DNA of 64,000 nt, from assembly GCF_002797595.1 (NCBI RefSeq), contig NZ_PGFE01000006.1, forward strand, positions 62,001 through 126,000, in the 5' to 3' direction. This document shows, piece by piece, positions 25,201 to 34,342 of this stretch; within the stretch, counting starts at the first letter, position 1; every line of letters begins with the position of its first letter. Origin of the DNA: Sediminihabitans luteus (lineage in GTDB: Bacteria; Actinomycetota; Actinomycetes; Actinomycetales; Cellulomonadaceae). The position numbers and the translations under genes are program-made. The notes under the pieces were generated by a model that had not been told where the DNA came from, did not search any database, and was given only the letters and a program-made list of their open reading frames with translations.

Positions 25201-27075
25201 CCGCCAGGTGGAGGACCCGAGCGTGAACGTGTCGCCCACGCGCGACTCGTAGACCATCTCCTCGTCGAGCTCGCCCACCCGGCGCCCGCCGCGCGGTCCG
25301 GGCACGCGGTCGCCCGCGGCGTCCGCCCCGGGCTCGTCCTGCGCCCCGGCGAGGAACACGCCGTACTGGCCGCGGTCGGGGATCGTCCCGCCGCTCGTGA
25401 CCGCGAGGCGCAGCGCGCCGGGCCGCGCGCTCAGCACGTCGTGCGCGCGGTCCCAGACCACGCGCGGGCGCAGCTCGGCGAAGTCCTCGCCGGGGTAGCG
25501 GCCCGCGAGCATGTCGAGCACCGCGTGCAGGGTCGCGTCGCCGAGGTGCTCGTACGGGGCCGCGCGACGCACGAGGGCGGCGAGGTCGGCGACCGACCAG
25601 TCGTCGAGCGCGACCATCGCGACGACCTGCTGCGCGAGCACGTCGAGCGGGTTGCTCAGCACCCGCACGTGCTCGATGAGCCCCGCGCGCATGCGCTCGG
25701 CCACGACCGCGGCGGGCACGAGCTCGCCGCGGAACGTGGGCAGCACGACGCCGTGCGAGACCGCGCCGACCTGGTGCCCCGCACGGCCGATCCGCTGCAT
25801 CGCGCTCGCGACCGACGGCGGCGCGCCGACCTGGACCACGAGGTCGATCGCGCCCATGTCGATGCCGAGCTCGAGCGACGAGGTCGCGACGACCGCGGGC
25901 AGCCGCCCGGCCTTGAGCTCGTCCTCGGTGCGGGTGCGCTCGGCCCGGCTCATCGAGCCGTGGTGCGCGCGCGCGAGCACGGGAGCGACGCCCGCGCCCA
26001 CCCCCGACTGGCCCGGGACGAGGGCGGCCTGGACCGACCCGACGTCGACGGGCTCGCCGCGCCGGGCGGAGGCGACCTCGTTGACCCGGGCGGTCAGGCG
26101 CTCTGCGCTGCGCCGGGCGTTGGTGAACACGAGCGTCGACCGGTGCTGCTCGACGAGGTCGACCACGCGCTCCTCGACGTGCGGCCAGACCGACGCGGCC
26201 CGCCGGCCGTCGTCCGCCCCACCGTCGGGCGTCGGGGGCGCCGGCGCCGACGCGAGGTCGGTCAGGTCGGGCACCGGCACGGCGATCTCGACCTCGATGC
26301 GCTTGGTCGCGGGCGGCTGGACCACCACGACCTCGCGCCCGCCGTCGGCGGGCGACCGGGTACCGGCGAGGAACCGCGCGACGTCCTCGACCGGGCGCAC
26401 GGTCGCCGACAGGCCGACCCGCTGGGCCGGTGCGGGCAGCATCGCGTCGAGCCGTTCGAGCGAGAGCGCGAGGTGCGCCCCGCGCTTGGTGCCCGCGACC
26501 GCGTGGATCTCGTCGACGATGACCGTGCGCACGCCCGCGAGCCCGGCGCGCGCGGCCGACGTCAGCACCAGGTAGAGGGACTCGGGCGTCGTGATGAGGA
26601 CGTCGGGCGGACGCCGACCGAGCTGCCGGCGCTCGGACGCGGGCGTGTCCCCGGTGCGCGTGCCGACCACGACGTCGGGGGTCGTCGCGCCCAGGCGCTG
26701 CGCGGCGTGCCGGATCCCGGCGAGCGGCGCGCGCAGGTTGCGGTCGACGTCCGCCGCGAGGGCCTTGAGCGGCGAGACGTACAGCACGCGGCAGCGTGCG
26801 AGCGGGTCCTCGGGCGTCGGGGTGCTCGTGAGGTCGTCGATCGCCGAGAGGAACGCGGCGAGGGTCTTGCCCGACCCGGTCGGCGCCACGACGAGCGCGT
26901 GCCGCCCGCTGCGCACCGCGTCCCACGTGCCGCTCTGCGCGGGCGTCGGCGCCTCGAACGCGCTCGCGAACCAGGCGCGCGTGGGCTCCGCGAAGCCGCC
27001 GAGACCCGCAGGGACGCCGTCCGGACCCGCAGGGACGGCCTCGTGGCTCGCGGGCTCGTCGCGGTCGGGTGACAT
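22282..27075 (-). CDS. lhr: Lhr family ATP-dependent DNA/RNA helicase
   Basis: A 1597-residue superfamily 2 helicase (long helicase-related), full length for the family. The N-terminal RecA-like core has Walker A APTGSGKTLAAF, the DEIH box in VIVDEIHAVAGTKRG, motif III GLSATVRPV and motif VI MQRIGRAGHQ. The winged-helix and Lhr-core parts follow. The C-terminal ~700 residues are the Lhr-specific region. In mycobacteria Lhr is a 3'-5' translocase induced by DNA damage. The ATG has GACGAT six bases upstream, a weak leaderless pattern. It is followed on the other strand by DUF3046 and the recA region. Confidence 0.95.
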   Translation of the reverse strand: MSPDRDEPASHEAVPAGPDGVPAGLGGFAEPTRAWFASAFEAPTPAQSGTWDAVRSGRHALVVAPTGSGKTLAAFLSAIDDLTSTPTPEDPLARCRVLYVSPLKALAADVDRNLRAPLAGIRHAAQRLGATTPDVVVGTRTGDTPASERRQLGRRPPDVLITTPESLYLVLTSAARAGLAGVRTVIVDEIHAVAGTKRGAHLALSLERLDAMLPAPAQRVGLSATVRPVEDVARFLAGTRSPADGGREVVVVQPPATKRIEVEIAVPVPDLTDLASAPAPPTPDGGADDGRRAASVWPHVEERVVDLVEQHRSTLVFTNARRSAERLTARVNEVASARRGEPVDVGSVQAALVPGQSGVGAGVAPVLARAHHGSMSRAERTRTEDELKAGRLPAVVATSSLELGIDMGAIDLVVQVGAPPSVASAMQRIGRAGHQVGAVSHGVVLPTFRGELVPAAVVAERMRAGLIEHVRVLSNPLDVLAQQVVAMVALDDWSVADLAALVRRAAPYEHLGDATLHAVLDMLAGRYPGEDFAELRPRVVWDRAHDVLSARPGALRLAVTSGGTIPDRGQYGVFLAGAQDEPGADAAGDRVPGPRGGRRVGELDEEMVYESRVGDTFTLGSSTWRIEDITPDRVLVTPSPGAPGRLPFWKGDQPGRPAELGRAVGTWVRETSAADDPAEPGAVLRRLAAGGLDPWAAQNVAAYLREQRTATGRLPDDRTVVVERFRDELGDWRVVIHSPWGARVHAPWALVLAGRLRERFGFDAAAVHADDGIVLRLPDTAEDWESGGGTTTVTAADLLIDPDDVLDAVRAEIAGSALFAARFREAAARSLLLPRRRPDRRQPLWQQRHRSAQLLAVAAQHDDFPVVLEAVRECLQDDFDVDALRTLMTDLAAGRVRVVEVETPTPSPFARSLLFGYTAQFLYDGDSPLAERRAAALTLDPTLLAELLGTADGASQLADLLDPDVVERTEAEIALRAPGRRARDAEGMVDVLRRTGPLTLDEAAARTDPEHAPDVTAWLTAMVDARRVIEVRVAGRPAWAVVEDAGRLRDALGVALPAGLPAALTAPVDDPLGDLVRRHARTHGPFAATDLAARLGLGVHPVAEVLRRLERSRTVVHGRLRPEPLGGTGDEWCDAEVLRVLRRRSLAALRSEIEPVEQEALGVFAPRWHRLGTLRGTDGLLEAVEQLAGLALPASAIETLVLPARVSDYAPTMLDSLTTAGEVLWAGHGPLPGAGDGLVSLHLADGADLTLPAPAPIEEGGPLDSDLHRVVLDLLTGTGGYFLPRLASLAGSDAASTLDALWDLVWAGRVTNDGFGALRDRLGVRGGGHRAPRPGARPRPLARARFAHLGRPGRPDETLPAGGGRWSALPAVEPDPTRRTAALTRVLLDRHGLLTRGTAHAEGVPDYFRGVYRALGELEGTGTVRRGYFVEHLGASQFALPGAVDQLRSGAADRARSRDDSRQDGAAPRRRALLLAATDPANPYGAALPWPDRTRDGGHRPGRKAGAVVVLVDGALVLYLERGGRSLLTSGDAGELAAACAELAAAGRAGRLPSSVITRVDGLDTLAAAGRMPREGAVAALLDAGFTITPRGVRAPR

Positions 27076-27159
27076 GCTGGCATCGTCGCAGGCGCCACCG
27101 ACGCGCGCAGCCGAGCGCGCTGGTCGCCCGGGGCGTCCCGGGCGTGGGAAGGTGGGGGA

Positions 27160-27408
27160 GTGCGACACCGCGAGTTCTGGCTGCTGGTCGAGGAGGTCCT
27201 CGGCACCGGGTACGGGCGCGTCCTCGCGCACGACCTGTCCCTGACCGAGCTCGGGAGCCGGACGGCGGCGCAGGCCCTCGACGACGGCGTCGAGCCGCGC
27301 GTCGTCTGGCACGCGCTGTGCGACGCGATGGACGTGCCCGACGAGCGGCGCTGGGGACACGACCACCGCCGTCCTGCCCCGCCCCGGCGAGGTTCTGCGG
27401 CATCATGA
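27160..27408 (+). CDS. DUF3046 family small protein
   Basis: An 82-residue actinobacterial protein of unknown function, recognised by MRHREFWLLVEEVLG, the RTAAQALDDGVEPRVVWHALCDAMDVP block and an Arg/Pro tail. Family members occur close to recA in many actinobacteria, as here. GTG 27160 is preceded by a G-rich ribosome site. Its stop is four bases before the next gene's ATG. Confidence 0.88.
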   Translation: MRHREFWLLVEEVLGTGYGRVLAHDLSLTELGSRTAAQALDDGVEPRVVWHALCDAMDVPDERRWGHDHRRPAPPRRGSAAS

Positions 27409-27412
27409 CCGC

Positions 27413-29581
27413 ATGAGCGCAGCCGACCGCTGGATCGTCCCGACGGTGCGTGACCTTACGGGGGTCCTGTGGTCCCTGCTCGTGACCGCGCTCGGGGTCG
27501 GGGTCGCGCTGCTCGTCGTCCCGCGCACGGGGGCGGACGGCCCGCAGTGGGTCCTGCTCGTCGCGGCCGTCGTCGCCCTGGGCGACGCGCTCCTGCGCCC
27601 GCTCCTGCGTCTCGTCGCTGCCCGCGTCGGCGCGGTCGTCGCGATCGTGCTCGCCCTCGCCGCACAGCTCGTCGTGGCGCTCGCGGCCCTGCGCCTGCTG
27701 CCCGGGATCGACAGCGGCGGCTGGGGCCGCACGCTCGTGGTGCTGCTCGTCGCGGCCGTGGTCATGGCGGTCGGCCAGGCCCTCGTGGGGGCGGACGACG
27801 AGGAGTACGTCGTCGCGGACGTGCTGCGTCGCGCCCGCCGGGCCGAGCGGGCGCGCGTGCGGCGCGGCGGCGAAGGTGCCCCCGAGGGCGCACGCCCGGG
27901 CCTGCTCGTCGTGCAGCTCGACGGCGTCTCCCGCTCGACGTTCGACCACGCCGTGCAGGCCGGTCTCGTCCCGCACGTCGCGTCGTGGCTCGAGGCGGGC
28001 ACGCACACCGCGGGGTCGTGGTGGGCGCGCGTGCCGTGCACGACCCCGGCCAGCCAGGCGGGCCTCCTGCACGGCGAGAGCCGCGAGGTGCCCGCGTTCC
28101 GCTGGTGGGACCGCGGCGAGCGCCGGCTCGTGGTCACGAACCGGCCGGCCGACGCGGCCCTGGTCGAGGCGCGGGTGTCGGACGGCGCGGGCCTCCTCGC
28201 GCACGACGGCGTCGCGGTCTCCACGATGTTCTCGGGCGACGCCCCCACGAGCCTGCTCGTGATGTCCCGCACCGCGGGCCGCGGCGGCCTCGGCCCGGGT
28301 CACCTGTTCGTGCACTTCTTCTCCTCGCCCTTCGTGCTCGCGCGCGCGATGGTCGGCACGGTCGGCGAGACCCTCAAGGAGTACTACCAGGGCTGGAAGC
28401 AGGCCGTGCGGGGCGTGCGGCCGCGCGTGCGGCGGCTCGGCTGGTTCCCCGTGCTGCGCGGTGTGTCCAACGTCGTGCTGCGCGACCTGAACGTCTCGCT
28501 CGTCGCCGAGCAGCTCGTGCACGGCGCGCCGGTCGTGTTCGTGGACCTCGTCGACTACGACGAGATCGCCCACCACGCGGGGCCGCTGCGCCCCGAGTCG
28601 CTGCGTGCGCTCGAGGGCCTCGACCGTGTCGTCGGGCTCTGGGAGCGCGTCGCGCAGGCCGCGCCCCGGGACTACCGGATCGTCGTGCTCTCGGACCACG
28701 GCCAGTCGCTCGGAGAGACGTTCGCGACCGTCGTCGGGCGGACGTTCGGCGAGGAGGTTCGACGGCTCGTGGCGGACGCGCCGGGCCCGGCGCCGTCCGA
28801 CGTCCTGTCCGCCGACCTGGGGTCCGCCGAACTGCCGTCCGCCGACCTCGCTCCGGCCGCAGACGTCGCCGGGCGCCGTCCGAGGCCCGCGGACGACGAG
28901 GCCTGGGGTGCGGTCAACACCGCGCTCAACGCGTTCTCGCGCGCGCCCGAGGGGCGCGTCGTGGTCGGTCGGGAGAGCCGGCACCGGTCCGGGGACGCGG
29001 ACGGCACCGAGGTCCCCGAGGTCGTGGTCGTCGGCTCGGGGAACCTCGGCCTCGTGTGGTTCCCCCGGCTCGACGCCCGGCCGCGCGGCGACGAGATCCG
29101 CGGCAGGTGGCCCCGGCTCCTGCCGGGCCTGCTCGCGAACCCGACCGTCGGCGTCGTGGTGACCCGCGAGGCCCCGACGCACGTCGAGCGCGGCGACGAG
29201 CCCGTCGACGTCGTCGCCCACGGACCCGCGGGTCGGCACAACCTGACCACGGGCGTCGTCGTCGGGGTCGACCCGCTCGCACGGTACGGCGCGCGCGCCG
29301 CGCCCGACCTGCTGCGCGCCGCGCACCTCGAGCACGCGGGCGACGTCCTGCTCGTCTCGGCGGTCGACGGCGCCGGGCTCGTGCACGCGTTCGAGGGCCT
29401 CGTCGGGTCGCACGGCGGGCTCGGCGGCGCGCAGAACGAGGCCCTGCTCGTGCGTCCGGTCGACCTCGAGGTGCCCGCCGCGCTGCTCGAGGACGTCGAC
29501 GGCACGCCCATGCTCGTCGGCGCCGAGGCCGTGCACGAGCGGCTCGTCGCCTGGTCGCGCGAGCTCGGGCTGCGGCCGTGA
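27413..29581 (+). CDS. Holin-like membrane domain fused to alkaline-phosphatase-superfamily domain
   Basis: A 722-residue membrane enzyme of unknown substrate. Residues 1-130 hold about four hydrophobic helices of the kind often labelled phage holin 4; here they look like a membrane anchor. The rest resembles the type I phosphodiesterase/phosphatase superfamily. Metal and catalytic segments are LLVVQLDGVSR, PCTTPASQAGLLHG (nucleophile Thr/Ser), VDLVDYDEIAHHAGP and VLSDHGQSLG. A short Ala/Asp/Ser/Pro repeat (about 463-485) lies within the domain. It begins four bases after DUF3046 and overlaps the next gene's GTG. Possible substrates are lipid or cell-wall phosphates. Confidence 0.8.
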   Translation: MSAADRWIVPTVRDLTGVLWSLLVTALGVGVALLVVPRTGADGPQWVLLVAAVVALGDALLRPLLRLVAARVGAVVAIVLALAAQLVVALAALRLLPGIDSGGWGRTLVVLLVAAVVMAVGQALVGADDEEYVVADVLRRARRAERARVRRGGEGAPEGARPGLLVVQLDGVSRSTFDHAVQAGLVPHVASWLEAGTHTAGSWWARVPCTTPASQAGLLHGESREVPAFRWWDRGERRLVVTNRPADAALVEARVSDGAGLLAHDGVAVSTMFSGDAPTSLLVMSRTAGRGGLGPGHLFVHFFSSPFVLARAMVGTVGETLKEYYQGWKQAVRGVRPRVRRLGWFPVLRGVSNVVLRDLNVSLVAEQLVHGAPVVFVDLVDYDEIAHHAGPLRPESLRALEGLDRVVGLWERVAQAAPRDYRIVVLSDHGQSLGETFATVVGRTFGEEVRRLVADAPGPAPSDVLSADLGSAELPSADLAPAADVAGRRPRPADDEAWGAVNTALNAFSRAPEGRVVVGRESRHRSGDADGTEVPEVVVVGSGNLGLVWFPRLDARPRGDEIRGRWPRLLPGLLANPTVGVVVTREAPTHVERGDEPVDVVAHGPAGRHNLTTGVVVGVDPLARYGARAAPDLLRAAHLEHAGDVLLVSAVDGAGLVHAFEGLVGSHGGLGGAQNEALLVRPVDLEVPAALLEDVDGTPMLVGAEAVHERLVAWSRELGLRP

Positions 29582-30378
29582 GCGAGACGCTGCGGGTAAC
29601 CTGGGTCGGGCACTCGACCGTCGTGATCGACGTCGCCGGCGTGCGGCTGGTCACCGACCCGCTCCTGCGCCGCCACGCCGGCCTGCTGCGACGCCGCGGC
29701 GGCGCGCCCTCCGGGGCCTGGCGGGGGAGCGACGCCGTCCTGCTCTCCCACCTGCACCTCGACCACGCCGAGGTCGCGTCGCTGCGCATGCTGCCCGACG
29801 CCCCCGTGCTCGCCGCGCCCGAGAACGTCCCGTGGCTCGAGCGCCACGGGCTGCGGGGCGTCGCGCTCGCCCCGGACGAGTGGACGAGCGTCGGCGACGC
29901 CACCGGCGCGGGTCGCGTCGAGGTGCGGTCCGTCCCGGCCGTGCACGGCGACCGACCCATGCCGCACCGGCCCAACGGGACGATCGGCCACCTCGTGCGC
30001 TGGAGCCGTGGCGACGACCGTGCGGTCGTGTGGGCCCTCGGCGACACCGAGGCCTACCCCGCGATGGCGGACGTCGCGGCGCTCGCGGGCGCGCCCGTCG
30101 ACCTCGCGCTCGTGCCGGTCTCGGGGTGGGGCCCGCGGCTCTCGGGCGGGCACCTGGGCCCGGCGCAGGCCGCCCAGGTGTGCGCGGACGCGGGGGTGCG
30201 CGCCGCGGTGCCCGTGCACTGGGGGACGCTGCACGTGCCCGGCGGCCGGTGGCTGCCGCGCGGGTGGATGGACGTGCCCGGGCTCGCGTTCGGCGTCGCG
30301 CTCGCCGACCGGGCGCCGGGCTGCCGCCCGGTCGTGCTCGCGCCGGGGCAGGCGTGGGAGGTTCCCGTCGGGCGGTGA
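29578..30378 (+). CDS. UlaG-like MBL-fold metal-dependent hydrolase
   Basis: A 266-residue metallo-beta-lactamase-fold protein with GHSTVVIDVAGVRLVTDP, the metal motif SHLHLDHAE, the downstream His of PAVHGDRP, the Asp of LGDTEAY and a late His in VPVHWGT. This layout fits the UlaG/lactonase-like and phospholipase-D-like MBL proteins. The substrate is unknown. GTG 29578 overlaps the stop of the phosphatase-like gene, so the two probably form one operon with DUF3046. Confidence 0.88.
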   Translation: MSETLRVTWVGHSTVVIDVAGVRLVTDPLLRRHAGLLRRRGGAPSGAWRGSDAVLLSHLHLDHAEVASLRMLPDAPVLAAPENVPWLERHGLRGVALAPDEWTSVGDATGAGRVEVRSVPAVHGDRPMPHRPNGTIGHLVRWSRGDDRAVVWALGDTEAYPAMADVAALAGAPVDLALVPVSGWGPRLSGGHLGPAQAAQVCADAGVRAAVPVHWGTLHVPGGRWLPRGWMDVPGLAFGVALADRAPGCRPVVLAPGQAWEVPVGR

Positions 30379-30441
30379 CGTCACCTGCCCGTGCGGTCCC
30401 GTCGACGGGGCCGGGGCGCGACACGCCGCAGGTGCTCGTGG

Positions 30442-30464
30442 TCGAACACGTGTTCGGGTATCGT
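30442..30464 (+). promoter_or_regulatory. LexA box and -10 element of recA
   Basis: TCGAACACGTGTTCGG matches the actinobacterial SOS consensus TCGAACnnnnGTTCGA at all but the last base. It abuts the -10 TATCGT (30459-30464), so bound LexA would block the promoter. A leader of about 135 bases follows before recA. The remaining upstream bases of this 231-bp gap show no other gene. Confidence 0.9.
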
Positions 30465-30609
30465 CGTGCACAGGAGCCGGTGAGGGGGGCTCCTCCACCG
30501 TGCGGGGCACGGCGGGCCCGCGTGTCGGTGGCCCGTCGTAGCGTCGGACACGACACAGGACAGCACGACTTCTCGGCACACGACGTGCCCCGTAGCAAAG
30601 GTGACCGAC

Positions 30610-31725
<1,116 letters not shown>

Positions 31726-31744
31726 TCCGGTCGAGCAGCGCTGA

Positions 31745-31783
31745 GGGCTCGCGGCCCGGTCGACGTGACCGGGCCGCGAGCCC
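31745..31783 (+). terminator. Strong hairpin between recA and recX
   Basis: A 17-bp perfect stem, GGGCTCGCGGCCCGGTC with its complement, closes a 5-base loop. recX follows on the same strand, so this hairpin probably limits recX expression to read-through. Similar recA-recX terminators are known in other bacteria. Confidence 0.85.
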
Positions 31784-31889
31784 TGCTCGCGACGGCGACG
31801 GCGACAGCGCCGTCAAGGTCACCGTCGACGCCGCCCTCGATCCCGCCGCTGAACCTGCCGCCGAGGACTCAGCCCGCACCGGCGGTGAC

Positions 31890-32483
31890 GTGGAGCGCGG
31901 TCGGCGCCGCGCACCTCGGCCCACCGTCCGGGAGCGGCTCGAGGCGGGGGAGATCACCCTCGACGAGGCGACCGAGAAGGCCCGCGAGCACGTGCTGCGC
32001 TCGCTGACGGCGGCGCCACGCACGAGGGCGCAGCTGACCGAGTCGCTCGCGCGCAAGGACTACCCGCACGAGGTCGTCGACCCGCTGCTCGACCGTCTCG
32101 AGGAGGTCGGCCTGATCGACGACGCCGCCTACGCGGCGATGCTCGTGCGCACCCGGCACGCCGAGCGTGGCGCCTCGCGCCGCCTCCTCGCGCAGGAGCT
32201 GCGACGCAAGGGCATCGACGAGGGCACGGCCGCCGACGCCCTCGCGCAGGTCGACGACGACGACGAGCGCGAGGCCGCCCGCGAGCTCGCCGTGCGTCGC
32301 GTCGCACGCACGCGCGGGCTCGACCGGGACGTCCGGATCCGTCGGGCGGTCGGTGCGCTCGCGCGCAAGGGCTACGCGCCGGGGCTCGCGTTCGAGCTCG
32401 TGCGCGAGGCGCTGGATCGCGAGGCCTCCGACGACGGAGTCTCCGACGGCGAGCTGTTCGACGGGGAGCCATTCGACGCGTAG
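31890..32483 (+). CDS. recX: RecX regulatory protein
   Basis: RecX inhibits RecA filaments and recombinase activity. The 197-residue reading has the three-helix repeats of the family: LEAGEITLDEATEKAREHVLRSL, LIDDAAYAAMLVRTRH followed by LAQELRRKGID, and a third repeat ending ALARKGYAPGLAFELVREAL. GTG 31890 is the first usual start codon after the recA hairpin, but its ribosome site is weak. The frame stays open and codon-biased back to recA, so the start is uncertain. The C-terminal acidic Phe-Asp-Gly tail merges with a tandem repeat. Confidence 0.88.
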   Translation: MERGRRRAPRPTVRERLEAGEITLDEATEKAREHVLRSLTAAPRTRAQLTESLARKDYPHEVVDPLLDRLEEVGLIDDAAYAAMLVRTRHAERGASRRLLAQELRRKGIDEGTAADALAQVDDDDEREAARELAVRRVARTRGLDRDVRIRRAVGALARKGYAPGLAFELVREALDREASDDGVSDGELFDGEPFDA

Positions 32484-32530
32484 GCGTTTGACGGGTAGGC
32501 GTTCGACAGCGACGCGCTGGGCCCCGAGGA

Positions 32531-32603
32531 GTTCGACGGCGTGAACGTTCGACGGCGTGAACGTTCGACCGCGTGACGTTCGACCGCGTGACGTTCGACG
32601 GCG
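32531..32603. repeat. 15/16-bp tandem repeat after recX
   Basis: Two copies of GTTCGACGGCGTGAAC are followed by two of GTTCGACCGCGTGAC and a partial fifth. Diverged GTTCGAC-like units extend back into the recX end, coding Phe-Asp-Gly and interrupted by in-frame TAG codons. Each unit carries GTTCGA, a half LexA box. Confidence 0.85.
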
Positions 32604-32618
32604 ATATGCCCTGGACGC

Positions 32619-33566
32619 TCAGCCCAGGCGTGGTCCGGCGCCGTGCTCGTGCGGGTGGTCCGTGACGTCGGGGTCCCCGGCGGGAAGGTCCGCCTGGAGG
32701 GTCGACCCACCGCCCGCGGTGTTCTCGAGGCCCGCGGCGAAAGTCGTGGTCGACCCGGCGGTGCGAGAGCTCAGCGTGCGCGCGAGGAGCTCGGCGATCT
32801 TGGTGAGCGTGTAGTTGACGACGATGAAGATGACCGCCGCGACGGTGAGCGCCTGGAGGATGTTCACGTTCGCGGATCCCAGGCGGCGCGACTCCTGCAG
32901 CAGCTCGGTGTACGTGATGATGTAGCCGAGCGCGGAGTCCTTGAGCACCACGACGAGCTGGGACACGAGCGCGGGGAGCATCGCGACGAGGGCCTGCGGC
33001 ACCTCGACCGAGCGCAACGACTGACCGCGCGTGAGACCCACGGCGAGCGCGGCCTCGCGCTGCCCGCTGGGCAGGCCGTGGACGCCGGAGCGCACGAGCT
33101 CCGCGACGACCGACCCGTTGTAGAGCACGAGCGCGAGCACGACGGCCCAGAACGGTGCGTCGGGCACGTTCTGCTGCGCCATGAGCAGCCAGAAGAAGAT
33201 CATCATGAGCAGCACGGGCACGGCGCGGAAGAACTCGACGACGACGGTGCAGATCGCGCGGAGCCACCAGGCGTGCGCGACCCGTCCGATGCCGAGCAGG
33301 ATCCCGAGCACGAGGGCTCCGACGATCGCGAGCGCGGCGGCGCGCAGCGTGTCCACGAGCCCGGGCAGCAGGTAGTTGGTCCACGCGTCGGCCGTGAAGA
33401 TCGGCGCCCACTTGTCGGCGTCGAGCTGCCCTTCGGCGTCGAGCCGCATCAGGAGCAGGACGACGAGCGCGGCGACGAGGATCGCGGCGACGACGTTCCC
33501 GATCGCGATGCGTCGGCGGGCGACGGGGCCCGGGGCGTCGAACAGGACGCTGCGGCGGGCGCTCAT
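32619..33566 (-). CDS. Glutamate-type ABC transporter permease (GluD-like)
   Basis: A 315-residue permease of the polar amino acid importer family. About six membrane helices are predicted. The coupling loop includes EAALAVGLTRGQSLRSVEVPQA and the FFRAVPVLLMMIFF block is typical of HisM/GlnP proteins. Both ends are longer than usual, with a hydrophilic tail of about 45 residues at the C-terminus. Its ATG overlaps the stop of the upstream permease. Last gene of the importer operon. Confidence 0.9.
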   Translation of the reverse strand: MSARRSVLFDAPGPVARRRIAIGNVVAAILVAALVVLLLMRLDAEGQLDADKWAPIFTADAWTNYLLPGLVDTLRAAALAIVGALVLGILLGIGRVAHAWWLRAICTVVVEFFRAVPVLLMMIFFWLLMAQQNVPDAPFWAVVLALVLYNGSVVAELVRSGVHGLPSGQREAALAVGLTRGQSLRSVEVPQALVAMLPALVSQLVVVLKDSALGYIITYTELLQESRRLGSANVNILQALTVAAVIFIVVNYTLTKIAELLARTLSSRTAGSTTTFAAGLENTAGGGSTLQADLPAGDPDVTDHPHEHGAGPRLG

Positions 33567-34252
33567 CGGCGCACCGCCAGCCGGCGCGAGAGCGCGGTGG
33601 TCGCGACGCCGACGGGGATCACGAGGATCACGTACCCGATCGCGAAGGTCAGGAAGATCGCGTAGATCAGGCTCGAGTTGAACTCGATCATGTTCTTCAT
33701 CAGGGTCGAGGTCTCCGTCGCGACGCCCGCTGCCGCGGCCACCGTCGAGTTCTTGATGAGGGCGATGAGCGTGTTGCCGAGCGGTGCGACCGCACCGCGG
33801 AACGCCTGGGGAAGGATCACGATGCGCGCCGCGGGCAGGAACGACAGCCCGATCGCGCGGGCCGCCTCGGCCTGGCCGAGGGGCACGGTGTTGACGCCGC
33901 TGCGGATCGCCTCGCACACGAACGCCGCGTGGTAGACGGCGAGGGCGACGACGGCGAGCCGGAAGAAGTTGCTCGCGAAGTCCTGCGAGAGCTCGAACTT
34001 GAGCTGGCCCCAGACCCCGAGGGTCATGAAGACCATGATGATCGTCAGGGGGGTGTTGCGGAAGATCGTCACGTACGCGGTGCCGACCCACGCGAGGCTC
34101 GGGATCGGCGAGATCCGCATGAGCGCCAGCACGGTGCCGATCACGAGCGCGAGCAGCGCCGCCCAGAACGTGAGCTGGATGTTGACCCAGAACGCGCCGA
34201 GCACGTCGTAGTTCTCGAACAGGGTGGCGAACTGGGAGAAGAAGTCACCCAC
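33563..34252 (-). CDS. Glutamate-type ABC transporter permease (GluC-like)
   Basis: A 229-residue permease, family length, with YVTIFRNTPLTIIMVF and the EAA loop EAARAIGLSFLPAARIVILPQAF that docks the ATPase. About five membrane helices. GTG 34252 follows the substrate-binding protein gene by 90 bases containing a hairpin. It forms the membrane channel with the adjacent GluD-like protein. Confidence 0.92.
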   Translation of the reverse strand: MGDFFSQFATLFENYDVLGAFWVNIQLTFWAALLALVIGTVLALMRISPIPSLAWVGTAYVTIFRNTPLTIIMVFMTLGVWGQLKFELSQDFASNFFRLAVVALAVYHAAFVCEAIRSGVNTVPLGQAEAARAIGLSFLPAARIVILPQAFRGAVAPLGNTLIALIKNSTVAAAAGVATETSTLMKNMIEFNSSLIYAIFLTFAIGYVILVIPVGVATTALSRRLAVRR

Positions 34253-34308
34253 GGGGTCAGGTCCTTCCTGGGCGTCTCGTGCGGCGGGCGGTCGCGGGCG
34301 GTGTCACG

Positions 34309-34336
34309 GCCGGGGGCGCCGTCCGACGCCCCCGGC
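34309..34336 (-). terminator. Hairpin between binding-protein and permease genes
   Basis: GCCGGGGGCG pairs with CGCCCCCGGC across eight bases, downstream of the binding-protein gene on its strand. Such hairpins often allow more binding protein than permease by partial termination or 3'-end protection. Confidence 0.65.
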
Positions 34337-34342
34337 ACGCGA

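Noticed and set aside
22780-27072. Open frame of 1430 codons on the plus strand across the lhr gene
   Set aside because: It mirrors the G/C-rich third positions of lhr, is made mostly of Arg, Gly, Ala and Asp/His-poor-structure text, has no domain, and the minus strand encodes a complete Lhr with all helicase motifs.
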